DNA of 64,000 bases from Agrobacterium cavarae (GTDB lineage: Bacteria > Pseudomonadota > Alphaproteobacteria > Rhizobiales > Rhizobiaceae): contig NZ_SISF01000032.1 in the NCBI RefSeq assembly GCF_004310285.1, positions 434,001-498,000 of the forward strand, read 5' to 3'. Position 1 is the stretch's first letter, and each line of letters starts with the position of its first letter. Shown in pieces: positions 32,958 through 41,416 of the stretch. Position numbers and translations under genes: made by a program. Below the pieces are notes generated by a model that was not told the origin of the DNA, did no database searches, and saw only the letters and a program-made list of their open reading frames with translations.

Positions 32958-35093
32958 ATGTCTGTGACGCAAAGCACGCTGCGCATCTCCCTGCTGGAAG
33001 ATGTCGTTGCCAAATCCGCCCCGATCTTTCGGACACTCGACCGGCTGCAAAACCAGCAGATGAAGGCGTTTGCACCCATGCGCGGGCTGATGGGCCAGGC
33101 TATCGCCCTGGGTGCCGGCTATTTCGGGGCGCGTGAAGGGATATCGGCGACGGCAGGATCCGCGATCGAATTTGAAACCGCCTTCGCCGACGTGAAAAAA
33201 GTCGTTGAAGCCACGGACGAACAGTTCGAAAACATGCGCCGCTCGATCCGGCGCATGTCGAACGAAATCCCCCTCGCCTCAACCGAGATTGCCGCGCTAT
33301 TCGCGGCGGCTGGCGAGTCCGGTATTGCGACCGAGGATCTGACCAGCTTTGCCGAAATGGCGGCGCGTGTTGGTGTCGCGTTCGATATGAGTGCAGCCGA
33401 TGCGGGCGAAAGCCTCGCCAAGCTGAAAACGCAGCTCGGCTTGACTGTGAGCGAAACTGGCGACATGGCCGATGCCATCAACCACCTTTCGAACAACATG
33501 GCATCGAAAGCCAAGGACATTACCGATTTCATGCTGCGCGTAGGCGCGATCGGTGAAATGAGCGGCTTCGCAAAGGAAGACGTTGCGGCCATGGGTAGTG
33601 CCATGATCGCGGCAGGTTCCGACGCCAGCACCGCTGGCACGGCGATGAAAAACGTCATCCGTGCCTTGGCGAAGGGCGATTTTGCCAAAAAGTCGCAAAA
33701 GGATGCCGCCAAGGCGCTCGGCCTGCACTTGCCGTCGATCGCAAAGGACATGCAGAAGGATGCGAAAGGCACTCTGCGGAAGGTGCTGACGGCGATCGCC
33801 AAGGCACCGAAGCATCAACAGACGTCTTTGCTGTCAGAGTTTTTCGGTGATGAGGCCAGCGCCTTCATGCCGCTTGTCGGCAACATAAAGCTGCTTGATG
33901 ACGCGCTGGGCGCTGTCGCCGATCGGACGAAATATTCTGGTTCGGCCTTTCAAGAGTATGTCCAGCGCGCCAACACGACGCGCAATGTTCTTGATCTGCT
34001 CGGAAACAAGATCTCGAACAAGTTCTCGGAAATGGGTGACGCGATGTTGCCTTCAATCCGTGAGGGCGCGTTAGCGATCGGCGAAATCATCGACACGCTG
34101 GGAAATCGCGTGACGATCCTCGACCAGTTCACGACTGCAATGAAAGGCTTTACGCAGGGGCTTGGTTACGACGGCGGTGTTCGCGAGCTGGTGAATGATA
34201 TCGGCGATCTTCTCCTCGGTCCGGTCGATCCCAACGCCGCCGATCGTATCGGCAGCATATTCATGCAGGCCAAGGAATGGGGCGCTTCCATCCGCGAATT
34301 GAACGATGCAATGCAGAACAATCCGCTTGCGCAGTTCATGACCGAGATGGCGGGTTACGGTTTCAAGTTCTTCCTTTATGCCGCTGGCATTGCGATGCTG
34401 GCGGGAACGGTAAGGAAACTTGCCTCGGCGCTCATGTTGCTCTCGGGTGCCGGAGCTGCTGTATCTGTTCTTAAGGCAATCGGAAAGGCGACTGACTTTC
34501 CGGGCTTGGGTGGCGGTAGTGGAAAGGGAGGACCAAAAGTCCCGAAAGGTGGGGGCGGCATTCCTGGTGCTGCGCCTGTGGCGGGATTGGGGACTTTTTT
34601 TTCAGCGGCTACATGGCAGTACTTGGTTGCGCGGTTTGCTCAATCTCTTGGTGACACGCCCGGCGAGACGTTTGATGACCAGCTAAAGTACCAGCAAGAC
34701 TCTAAAGACAAGCTGGCGCGCTTGCTGGGTTTAAGTGGCGGACCGACAAAGCCGGACCCTCAATCAACGGCTCTTGCGTCTAGTGTGGCGTCGCAATCGG
34801 CCATGGACAACGCTACAAGGTCGCGCGCTGCAGGTTTCGGTGGAACCACTGACACCCTGCCCGGAAAAACCGCTGATGATATCGTTCGTATCGATGCGGC
34901 TTCGATCGCAGAAATGACCAGGCCGAACGGGACGCAGGATGTCAGGGTTACGAACCAGCAACCTGTCAGTGTCGTGGTGAATGCTCCCATCACCATCACG
35001 GGCGTTGCGGATCCACAAGCGGCAGGAAGTGCAGCGGCTGCACAGCTTGGTGCTGAAGTCCAGCGGGCGACGGAGGGGAATTTAAGCGACTAG
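32958..35093 (+). CDS. Tape measure protein
   Basis: A 711-residue protein that sets tail length. The conserved N-terminal TP901-type domain shows FETAFADVKKVVEATDEQFE, then RRMSNEIPLASTEIAALFAA and FAKEDVAAMGSAMIAAGSDA. A membrane-like helix (FFLYAAGIAMLAGTVRKLAS) lies near residue 470, followed by a Gly-rich linker. It starts right after the E' stop. Its last bases overlap the convergent moron gene. Confidence 0.93.
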   Translation: MSVTQSTLRISLLEDVVAKSAPIFRTLDRLQNQQMKAFAPMRGLMGQAIALGAGYFGAREGISATAGSAIEFETAFADVKKVVEATDEQFENMRRSIRRMSNEIPLASTEIAALFAAAGESGIATEDLTSFAEMAARVGVAFDMSAADAGESLAKLKTQLGLTVSETGDMADAINHLSNNMASKAKDITDFMLRVGAIGEMSGFAKEDVAAMGSAMIAAGSDASTAGTAMKNVIRALAKGDFAKKSQKDAAKALGLHLPSIAKDMQKDAKGTLRKVLTAIAKAPKHQQTSLLSEFFGDEASAFMPLVGNIKLLDDALGAVADRTKYSGSAFQEYVQRANTTRNVLDLLGNKISNKFSEMGDAMLPSIREGALAIGEIIDTLGNRVTILDQFTTAMKGFTQGLGYDGGVRELVNDIGDLLLGPVDPNAADRIGSIFMQAKEWGASIRELNDAMQNNPLAQFMTEMAGYGFKFFLYAAGIAMLAGTVRKLASALMLLSGAGAAVSVLKAIGKATDFPGLGGGSGKGGPKVPKGGGGIPGAAPVAGLGTFFSAATWQYLVARFAQSLGDTPGETFDDQLKYQQDSKDKLARLLGLSGGPTKPDPQSTALASSVASQSAMDNATRSRAAGFGGTTDTLPGKTADDIVRIDAASIAEMTRPNGTQDVRVTNQQPVSVVVNAPITITGVADPQAAGSAAAAQLGAEVQRATEGNLSD

Positions 35094-35641
35094 GTTTGAC
35101 TAATAATCACCACAGCAAGAAGTATGGGTAGTGTGATGAGCGCTATCCATACATAACCGAGAGCTGGATTTTTCCCCATGCGCTTTGAGCGAGCGATTAG
35201 ATATGCGGCGGGCGTCATCAGCATCCATGCCCCAGCCCCTCGCATTCTCCTACCATATCCCGCTCTGGCGACAACGCGGTTATCGTAAGCAAGACAGCTC
35301 AGATAGACGATCACGCTCAGTGTCAAATAGGTGGCTCTGTTGAAGCCACTCCCTATGCTGGCAATTAATCCGAGGTGGATGAAGAGAAGAGGCGCAGGTG
35401 TCAGCGCCATAATCCACGCCCATAGGTCACTCACCTCAGAAGGCGGAAGGGGCGGCGGCGCGTTGCTGGCTGTCGGCTTGAATGTCTCGACTTCGACAAA
35501 CCTTTTCCAATCGCTACCCGCTCCTGCGTTCCAGACGAGCGTTTCGCCGGAAATGGTGCCGTCTGCAAAAAGCGATTTGAGTTCGCTTTCAGTGACCGGC
35601 CCAAAGCGCCTGCCGCCCATATTGTAAAACCAACTGTCCAC
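35090..35641 (-). CDS. Moron: GYF_2-domain membrane protein
   Basis: A 183-residue protein on the strand opposite to the late operon, between the tape-measure and gpU genes. From a GTG at 35641 (preceded by GAGGGG) it begins MDSWFYNMGGRRFGPVTESE, and continues LKSLFADGTISGETLVWNAG: a GYF_2 domain, a small peptide-binding fold. A Pro-rich spacer and about four membrane helices follow (ALTPAPLLFIHLGLIASIGS, YLTLSVIVYLSCLAY, and one near the C-terminus). Reverse orientation and no link to tail assembly mark it as a lysogenic conversion gene. Superinfection exclusion or envelope change is possible but unproved. Confidence 0.75.
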   Translation of the reverse strand: MDSWFYNMGGRRFGPVTESELKSLFADGTISGETLVWNAGAGSDWKRFVEVETFKPTASNAPPPLPPSEVSDLWAWIMALTPAPLLFIHLGLIASIGSGFNRATYLTLSVIVYLSCLAYDNRVVARAGYGRRMRGAGAWMLMTPAAYLIARSKRMGKNPALGYVWIALITLPILLAVVIISQT

Positions 35642-35721
35642 CCGACGCCCCTCATATGCTCGAAGCCGAAAATACAGATCGGTCGGAGGGAGTCGAGTCC
35701 TCTCATTTTGGAGAACCATCC

Positions 35722-36186
35722 ATGTCCGGCAACACGTCAATGATGCTCGGCGATTTCGCCTTTGAAGCGCTGGGTTTCGGTTACCAAGGGGTCAAGCGAT
35801 CGGTGAACACGTCCTGGGCGGAAATTCCAGTCGGGCAAACGCTCAACCCCATGCAGTGGACTGGTCCGACCTCGGACGAAATTACCATTTCGGGGGTCAT
35901 CTTCACCGAAGAGTTTGGCGGGCAATCGCAGCTTGACGGCATTGTGGCGCGGGCGGGTGCCGGTGAACCGATGATGCTGGTTACAGGCAATGCCGCCGAA
36001 GGCGTCATTCAAGGCGTCTTCACCGTTCAAGGCATTGAAGAAGACAGGTCGCACCACAATGCGCGCGGCGTGGCGGCACGCAACGCGTATTCCATCAAAT
36101 TGAAGCGGCAGGCAGACACCCTGCCCTTATCGGGCGGCAGCATTCTCGATCGCGCTACTAGCTTCCTCTCCGACCTTTTCCGGTGA
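35722..36186 (+). CDS. Tail protein U-like
   Basis: A 154-residue protein of the P2 gpU type (MMLGDFAFEALGFGYQGVKR, then DEITISGVIFTEEFGGQSQL). It takes part in tail tube completion. A GGAG lies nine bases before the ATG at 35722. Confidence 0.88.
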   Translation: MSGNTSMMLGDFAFEALGFGYQGVKRSVNTSWAEIPVGQTLNPMQWTGPTSDEITISGVIFTEEFGGQSQLDGIVARAGAGEPMMLVTGNAAEGVIQGVFTVQGIEEDRSHHNARGVAARNAYSIKLKRQADTLPLSGGSILDRATSFLSDLFR

Positions 36187-36192
36187 TTTTGT

Positions 36193-36405
36193 ATGTCAGA
36201 TATCTACACGACAAAGCAGGGAGAAACCGTCGATCTCGCCTGCCAGTCTCATTACGGGCGCACGGCGAAAGTCGTTGAAGCCGTCATCGAAGCTAATCCC
36301 GGACTCGCCGCGCTGGGTGCGGTGCTGCCGATCGGCACGAAGATCCTCATGCCGGCGCTCTCTTCCACCACGACGCAACCGCGTCTTGTCAGTCTTTGGG
36401 ACTAG
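36193..36405 (+). CDS. Tail protein X-like (LysM-like)
   Basis: A 70-residue protein of the P2 gpX family: IYTTKQGETVDLACQSHYGR, then VEAVIEANPGLAALGAVLPI and GTKILMP. The LysM-like fold is a baseplate part. Order U-X-D is as in P2. Confidence 0.92.
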   Translation: MSDIYTTKQGETVDLACQSHYGRTAKVVEAVIEANPGLAALGAVLPIGTKILMPALSSTTTQPRLVSLWD

Positions 36406-36407
36406 CC

Positions 36408-37571
36408 ATGAAGCCACGTGTCGAAATCACCATTGATGGCGCGCCGGTCGCCGGCGGATTCTATGAGCGGCTTAAATCCGTGACCGTGACCGACAAAGAA
36501 GGTCTGAAGTCGGACACGGTCGATATCGAACTGAACGACGGCCCGCCTAACTTCCTCGCCCTTCCCCGCAAAGGTGCCATAATCGGCGTCAGGATGGGCT
36601 ACGACAGCGATCTTGCTTCGCTTGGCACCTTCACTGCCGACAAGATCAGTTGCGATTGCCTACCCTACAGCATGAAAATTTCCGGCAATGCCGTGGACTT
36701 TCGAAGTGGCAAGCTGAAGGAGCGGCAGGAGCGCGCGTGGGACAAGAAAACCCTTGGCGATATTGTCTCACAGATCGCCGAAGAAAGCGGCCTGACGCCC
36801 GCCATCGATCCCGAACTATCCAAGTTCGTTTACGACTGGATCGGCCAACAGGATGAAAGCAACATCCATTTTTTGCGGCGGCTTGCGGAGCGACATAATG
36901 GCTTGTTCTCGATCAAGCAAAGTCGCTTACTTTTCTCCAGCCTCGGTTCGGGCAAAGCCGCAAGCGGCAGGAATATTGGCAGCGTGATCGTCACGCCTGA
37001 AATGGTGCAACTAGGCACACTGAAATTCGAGGTCGGCGATCGGACGAAATATAGCAAGGTCGTTGCCTACTATCAGGACAGCGACAAGGCGCAGCGCGTC
37101 GAAATCGAGGCGGATGCGAAAGCGGATGGCGATAGCGTCTATCGCATTCCAGAACCATTCTCTTCGCCAGATGAAGCGGACAAGGCGGCGCAGGCGAAAG
37201 CCAGAAGCCTGAAGCGTGGCGAAGGCAGCACGTCGGTCACGGTGATCGGTGACACTTCGATTTGCGCCGGTGCGCCGTTGCTCTACGCCCGCATCCGTCC
37301 CGGCCTCGATGGCGTCCCTTATGTCATCGACACTGCTACGCACAAGTATGCGGCGAAAGGCAGTTTCACCACGGACATTTCCGCCAAGCTCTACGACGGC
37401 AAATCGTCATCCTCTGACGATGATGAGTCGGGCGCAGAAAGTTCTTCGGGCGGCAGCTCGTCGACGAAATCGAAGGACGACGGAAAGGTCGCGCCGAATA
37501 GCGCGCCTGGCACGCCTAAGACGCCGTCGCAGTGGCTCACGCCCCGGCTGGGGCGCACGGACGAAAACTAA
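36408..37571 (+). CDS. Late control protein D-like (baseplate hub)
   Basis: A 387-residue protein of the P2 gpD family. The N-terminus MKPRVEITIDGAPVAGGFYE and the segment IGQQDESNIHFLRRLAERHN are typical. The C-terminal 60 residues are Ser/Lys/Asp-rich and probably flexible. gpD forms the hub under the spike. ATG 36408 follows the gpX stop by two bases. Confidence 0.92.
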   Translation: MKPRVEITIDGAPVAGGFYERLKSVTVTDKEGLKSDTVDIELNDGPPNFLALPRKGAIIGVRMGYDSDLASLGTFTADKISCDCLPYSMKISGNAVDFRSGKLKERQERAWDKKTLGDIVSQIAEESGLTPAIDPELSKFVYDWIGQQDESNIHFLRRLAERHNGLFSIKQSRLLFSSLGSGKAASGRNIGSVIVTPEMVQLGTLKFEVGDRTKYSKVVAYYQDSDKAQRVEIEADAKADGDSVYRIPEPFSSPDEADKAAQAKARSLKRGEGSTSVTVIGDTSICAGAPLLYARIRPGLDGVPYVIDTATHKYAAKGSFTTDISAKLYDGKSSSSDDDESGAESSSGGSSSTKSKDDGKVAPNSAPGTPKTPSQWLTPRLGRTDEN

Positions 37572-37595
37572 AATCATCAAACAAGGAAACGACTG

Positions 37596-37871
37596 ATGGC
37601 TAACACCTTCAAAGCGGCTGGCGCTGTCCAGTGGCAACAGATTGTCGATGGCGGGCTTTACTCCCGGTTCGGCATCCAAGTTGACTGCCGCCAGCGCGTC
37701 TACGTCTGCATTTCGCAGGGCGCTCCAGATCAAAACACGGATGATTACATGATCCTTGAAACGGAGCGCACCCGCGAAATCGTGTGCAATCTCGCCAGTA
37801 CCGACAGGGTCTCGATCAGAACCGGGGATGCTGTCACTGTAGCCGTGCGTGGCTTTAGGGATAACCGCTAG
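37596..37871 (+). CDS. Unknown late protein (91 aa)
   Basis: A 91-residue beta-rich protein starting MANTFKAAGAVQWQQIVDGG. AAGGAAACG precedes the start. It lies after gpD, at the head of the second fibre cassette, and may be structural. No family recognised. Confidence 0.6.
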   Translation: MANTFKAAGAVQWQQIVDGGLYSRFGIQVDCRQRVYVCISQGAPDQNTDDYMILETERTREIVCNLASTDRVSIRTGDAVTVAVRGFRDNR

Positions 37872-37903
37872 TCGCTCTCCGTGGCAGAAAAAGAGGATCT
37901 AAT

Positions 37904-38047
37904 ATGAGTGGCTTTTCACTTGGCTTTGGTCTCGCTGAGAGCCGGTCCGTAGCATTACGGCCCACGGTTCTTTGGCTTTTAGCGAGCGGCTTATGGGATG
38001 ATGACGGCGCGTGGGACGATGCCGCAATTTGGAAGGATGCTGCCTGA
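37904..38047 (+). CDS. Small late protein (47 aa)
   Basis: The frame reads MSGFSLGFGLAESRSVALRP, then TVLWLLASGLWDDDGAWDDA, ending at TGA 38047, which overlaps the next ATG. GAGG lies nine bases before the start. The Trp- and Asp-rich end is unusual. No family recognised. Confidence 0.6.
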   Translation: MSGFSLGFGLAESRSVALRPTVLWLLASGLWDDDGAWDDAAIWKDAA

Positions 38048-38850
38048 TGGCTATCGGAACGATCGGCAGTAAAGCCACTGGCGCTGATGCCCGCGCCAAG
38101 ATCAATGCTGGATTGGAGGCGATCGACGGCCTCCCGAAAAACGCGATATCAACAACTGTCCCCACCATGTCCGATGATGAGGACGATGGGTTTTCGGTTA
38201 ACTCCAAGTGGCTCAACTCTGCGACGGGGATCGAGTACATTTGCCGCGACGCTACGGCAGGCGCTGCTTCATGGGTGCGGCAAGATAACGCCGACTTCTT
38301 CGGCTACACGTCTGGGAACTATTATCAAGGGATCAATACGATTGTTTCTGGCGGGGCCGCAGTCGTTGGCGGGCAGATCAAGTTTCATCCGATCGTTATC
38401 AAAGAGCGGGTTACGATATCGGAATTAGCGGTGCGCGTGACCACTTCGGAAAGCGGTAAGGCTTTTCAATTAGCTATTTATGCTGCCGATCCCGTCACGA
38501 AGCTCCCCTCCGGCAATGTTCTTGGCGCTACTGCCAATATGTCGGCTGGCACTACCGGCGCGATGAGTGGCGCTTTGGTCGGTGGAAACGTAACACTCAA
38601 TCCCGGCCTCTACTGGATGGGCATAAACGGCGACACCACAACAGCCGTTTTCCAAGCCTTTGGTTCTAACTCGACCTTTATCGCCGCCCTTCTTGGCGGT
38701 ACGGCATCACAGGTGGCGTCAGGAACGGCATCATCGGTTTCGTTCTTGGGAAACACTCAAGCTTTCGGCGTTTGGCCTGATCTAACCGGCCAAAACTTTA
38801 GCAGAGGCAACAACAGCGGTTACGCTGGCATATTCTTCAAGGTGGCGTGA
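38047..38850 (+). CDS. Second tail fibre/receptor-binding-like protein
   Basis: A 267-residue protein. The N-terminal helix (AIGTIGSKATGADARAKINA, GLEAIDG) is like a fibre attachment helix. Segments ATGIEYICRDATAGAASWVR and TTSESGKAFQLAIYAADPVT, with many Gly/Thr/Ser-rich beta strands after, look like a receptor-binding or head-binding domain. It starts on the stop of the 47-residue gene (TGATG). Confidence 0.65.
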   Translation: MAIGTIGSKATGADARAKINAGLEAIDGLPKNAISTTVPTMSDDEDDGFSVNSKWLNSATGIEYICRDATAGAASWVRQDNADFFGYTSGNYYQGINTIVSGGAAVVGGQIKFHPIVIKERVTISELAVRVTTSESGKAFQLAIYAADPVTKLPSGNVLGATANMSAGTTGAMSGALVGGNVTLNPGLYWMGINGDTTTAVFQAFGSNSTFIAALLGGTASQVASGTASSVSFLGNTQAFGVWPDLTGQNFSRGNNSGYAGIFFKVA

Positions 38851-39030
38851 ATGGACGAAGTCGAGCTTTACTTGCAATACGACGCGCAAGGCAACATCAC
38901 CGTCTCCGTTGTGTATCCAGAGGGAAACACGAACACGCTGCATGTTCCGCATGATGTCCCGCCAATCGAGCGCGATGACCGGATCAATGCTTTCAAAGCA
39001 GAGCAGACGGCGTCGCCACAGGCGGATTAA
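38851..39030 (+). CDS. Small late protein (59 aa)
   Basis: The frame reads MDEVELYLQYDAQGNITVSV, then VYPEGNTNTLHVPHDVPPIE, and ends at TAA 39030. It follows directly on the previous stop (TGA-ATG). Perhaps a fibre accessory protein; no family recognised. Confidence 0.6.
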   Translation: MDEVELYLQYDAQGNITVSVVYPEGNTNTLHVPHDVPPIERDDRINAFKAEQTASPQAD

Positions 39031-39085
39031 CAGGCCGACCTCTAGGGACGCTCTTAGCGTTCATCTCTAACAATCCGGAAGTCCC

Positions 39086-39331
39086 ATGTTTATTGCCAAT
39101 AAGTGGCAGGTGCTGAAACGCGCCTGGTCCATTCGATGGATCCTGCTTGCCGGTCTCTTGTCCGGCCTCGAAGTCTTCCTACCCCTCATCGACGGTTACT
39201 TCGAAATCCCGCGCGGCTTGTTCGCTGCGTTTTCGGGCGGCGCGACCTGTGCCGCCTTCATTTCCCGAATCCTCGTTCAGAAAGGTATGATCGATGCCGA
39301 TCAACAAGATCACGCCGACGAAGCGCGGTAG
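39086..39331 (+). CDS. Holin-like membrane protein
   Basis: An 81-residue protein with two likely membrane segments (WILLAGLLSGLEVFLPLIDG and FAAFSGGATCAAFISRILVQ) and a charged C-terminal end. Size and place, overlapping the endolysin start by 38 bases, fit a holin or pinholin, and small proteins of this type are found beside rhizobial phage endolysins. Confidence 0.75.
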   Translation: MFIANKWQVLKRAWSIRWILLAGLLSGLEVFLPLIDGYFEIPRGLFAAFSGGATCAAFISRILVQKGMIDADQQDHADEAR

Positions 39332-39881
39332 AGCTGCAATTGCTTCCGTCCTCCTTGGCATCGCCAGTGGCAGCTATGCGATCTACGATCGCTACGCCAC
39401 AGAGCAGAAGATGGACCCTGCCGTTATTCTGGCAGTCGAAAAAGCAATCATGCCCTGGGAGGGGCTGGTTCTGAAATCCCATTGGGACCCCTTCGCCAAG
39501 ATTTGGGATATTTGCTACGGCGAAACGAAGGGCATAGGTCCCGGCATGTCGAAGACGAAAGCACAATGCTTCGACATGCTGCTTCGCCGCGTCCATGACG
39601 ACTATTATCAGAAGATCATGGAATGCTCGCCAAACCTTGCGAAAGCGCCGGTCAGCGTCCGGGCCTCCATGATCACCGGCTCTTACAATTTTGGCGTCGG
39701 TGCATGGTGCCGATCGACCGCCAAGGGCCGCATCGAAGCGGGAATGTGGCGCTTCGCTTGCGAGGCTCAAACGGCATTCAACAAGGCGGGCGGTCGGATC
39801 GTGCGCGGTCTCGTCAACCGTCGCGAAATGGGCGACGCGTGGCGGATCGGTGAAGCCGAACTTTGCGTGAGCGGCCTATGA
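39294..39881 (+). CDS. SAR-type endolysin, lysozyme family (GH24-like)
   Basis: A 195-residue muralytic enzyme. A weakly hydrophobic N-terminal segment (RAAIASVLLGIASGSYAIYD) resembles a signal-anchor-release domain. The catalytic glutamate is in PWEGLVLKSHWDPFAKIWD: spacing Glu-x8-Asp is conserved, but the Thr expected six residues after Asp, before the (V/I)xYGET block, is replaced by Asp (IWDICYGETKG). GSYNFGVGAWCRS is the later conserved part. It should cut peptidoglycan after export. Cysteines at about 72, 85, 109 and 137 may matter for activation. Confidence 0.87.
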   Translation: MPINKITPTKRGRAAIASVLLGIASGSYAIYDRYATEQKMDPAVILAVEKAIMPWEGLVLKSHWDPFAKIWDICYGETKGIGPGMSKTKAQCFDMLLRRVHDDYYQKIMECSPNLAKAPVSVRASMITGSYNFGVGAWCRSTAKGRIEAGMWRFACEAQTAFNKAGGRIVRGLVNRREMGDAWRIGEAELCVSGL

Positions 39882-40261
39882 GCTTCCTTCTCCCGACGTC
39901 GCTCACAGGGCGAGTATGCGCCCTCATCATCTGCGTCTTGCTTTCTGTTGGCGGCTTTCGGCTGTGGCTTTCGTTTCACGACGCGGCGCTGCTTGAAGGC
40001 TACGTCCTGCTTTCAGAAAAGACCGCCGCTGAAGCGAAAGCCGCCGAGATGGAACGCCAGCGCAATGCCGCTGCGCTGGCGCTCGAAGAGAACCGCAAAC
40101 GGGCGTTGGCCGATGCCCTCATTCAACAGCAGGCCGAAGCCAAACAGGAACAGGCGATCAAAGATGACAATCAAAACATGGATGACGGTGATTACCGTTG
40201 GAGCGATGATGATCGCCGCTGGCTGTGCGAGCAAAGAGGCGAGGCTTATTGCCGCCGCTGA
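39878..40261 (+). CDS. Inner-membrane spanin-like protein (Rz)
   Basis: A 127-residue protein with one N-terminal membrane helix (GRVCALIICVLLSVGGFRLW) followed by a long charged coiled coil (EKTAAEAKAAEMERQRNAAA). This is the plan of Rz. It begins at an ATGA overlap with the endolysin stop, and the Rz1-like gene begins inside it in another frame. Confidence 0.78.
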   Translation: MSFLLPTSLTGRVCALIICVLLSVGGFRLWLSFHDAALLEGYVLLSEKTAAEAKAAEMERQRNAAALALEENRKRALADALIQQQAEAKQEQAIKDDNQNMDDGDYRWSDDDRRWLCEQRGEAYCRR

Positions 40262-40532
40262 TACGCGGGGCAGAGCATCGGCGGGTGTCAACCTTCCCGA
40301 TCTACCGGAGGAATGCCGAAAGAAGATGGACAGGGTGATTCCGAAGTATGGAACTGAAAAGCCACGCAACACACAACTGAGGTGGGACCTTGCGGCGGAT
40401 TTCGTAGACCGTCGCACTACCCGATGCGCCGCCTTTTACGACGACACCAAAACCTCTTTCGGTTCTGGTCATCTGTCATGTGCCAAGGGCCGCACCTGTA
40501 ACGGGGGTGGTTTGAGCTATGGCACCTGGTGA
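40164..40532 (+). CDS. Outer-membrane spanin-like lipoprotein (Rz1), nested in Rz
   Basis: A 122-residue lipoprotein. The signal peptide MTIKTWMTVITVGAMMIAAG ends in a lipobox (IAAGC) at Cys-21. The mature start is followed by the Pro-rich VNLPDLPEECRKKMDRVIP. It starts within Rz in the +1-shifted frame. An ATG at 40182 is an alternative start. It is longer than E. coli Rz1 (60 residues). Confidence 0.75.
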   Translation: MTIKTWMTVITVGAMMIAAGCASKEARLIAAADTRGRASAGVNLPDLPEECRKKMDRVIPKYGTEKPRNTQLRWDLAADFVDRRTTRCAAFYDDTKTSFGSGHLSCAKGRTCNGGGLSYGTW

Positions 40533-40890
40533 ATTTGATCCGTCTATTCATCAGCAGCTTGGGCGACTGGTAGAAGGGATGGAGGGACTAAAGGACTCGA
40601 TACGACGAATGGAAGATCAGTCCAGACGCTCTGAAGACAAGGCGGCTGAAAGTCGTGCCGTCGTACATAGGCGGCTTGATGAGATGGTAGATCGCGTCGG
40701 CGACGTCGAACAGACAGTGGCGCTCGTAAAAGATGACGTGACAGACATGAAGCCTGTTACCGACGATATGAAACGCTTGCGGCTGATGGGGACGGGCGCA
40801 CTTGCAACCATGGGCTTTGCGGCCATGGCCGTAGGTGTGACATTTGCGGACGCTTTGAAGCGGCTCGGCGATTTTTTCATTGGACGGTAA
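40519..40890 (+). CDS. Small coiled-coil membrane protein (DUF1515-like)
   Basis: A 123-residue protein: a helical N-terminal part (QLGRLVEGMEGLKDSIRRME) and one C-terminal membrane helix (GTGALATMGFAAMAVGVTFA). Similar proteins are common beside lysis genes in rhizobial phages. It may be an accessory lysis factor. It overlaps the Rz1-like end by 14 bases and is the last late gene before a terminator. Confidence 0.65.
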   Translation: MAPGEFDPSIHQQLGRLVEGMEGLKDSIRRMEDQSRRSEDKAAESRAVVHRRLDEMVDRVGDVEQTVALVKDDVTDMKPVTDDMKRLRLMGTGALATMGFAAMAVGVTFADALKRLGDFFIGR

Positions 40891-40892
40891 AC

Positions 40893-40927
40893 AAAAGCCG
40901 CACGGAGCAATCCGGGCGGCTTTTTGC
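40893..40927 (+). terminator. Intrinsic terminator of the late operon
   Basis: AAAAGCCGC pairs with GCGGCTTTTT around a loop, followed by GCG. It closes the rightward late operon and separates it from the accessory region. Confidence 0.85.
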
Positions 40928-40978
40928 GTTTAGGCCGCGTTCAAGCTGGGCCAACGCAGGTCCGCGACACTTGAAGGC

Positions 40979-41416
40979 TTATTGAAGCCCTGCTAATTTT
41001 CTCAGATCGTCATTCATGCGGGATTGCCAGCCCTTCCCCCTCGCCTTGTAGTGATCAACAATATCGGGATCGAGGCGGATGGTGACTGGCTTTTTCGTCG
41101 TTTCGGCTTTCGGCCTCCCGCGTCGCGCGATTTCCTGGTCGATGCCGTCAGCCAATTCGGGAAACACTTCGCGGAATGGTTTGACGGACGTGTCTTCATC
41201 CAGTTCGGTGGGGCGCTCGATAGCTGGGTCGGGGCCGACCAGATCGCCAGTTGAAGTTTCCACCCACCAACCGTCCGCGTCCTGATGAACGCCACCCTTT
41301 GCGATCAAGTCTTTCATGGCTCGATCATACTCATGCCAGCGGCGCGTTCTTTCCGCGTCGTCGGCTTTGCTGTCTCCCAGGTCGGCGGTGATGAACTGCG
41401 GCCATTTCCGTGTCAT
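40979..41416 (-). CDS. brnA: BrnA-type antitoxin
   Basis: A 145-residue antitoxin. The C-terminal part has the BrnA signature: RGRPKAETTKKPVTIRLDPD, then IVDHYKARGKGWQSRMNDDL, a ribbon-helix-helix DNA-binding domain. The N-terminal 70 residues are a longer extension than in many BrnA proteins. It starts at an ATGA overlap with brnT. BrnA neutralises BrnT and represses the operon in Brucella. Confidence 0.88.
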   Translation of the reverse strand: MTRKWPQFITADLGDSKADDAERTRRWHEYDRAMKDLIAKGGVHQDADGWWVETSTGDLVGPDPAIERPTELDEDTSVKPFREVFPELADGIDQEIARRGRPKAETTKKPVTIRLDPDIVDHYKARGKGWQSRMNDDLRKLAGLQ

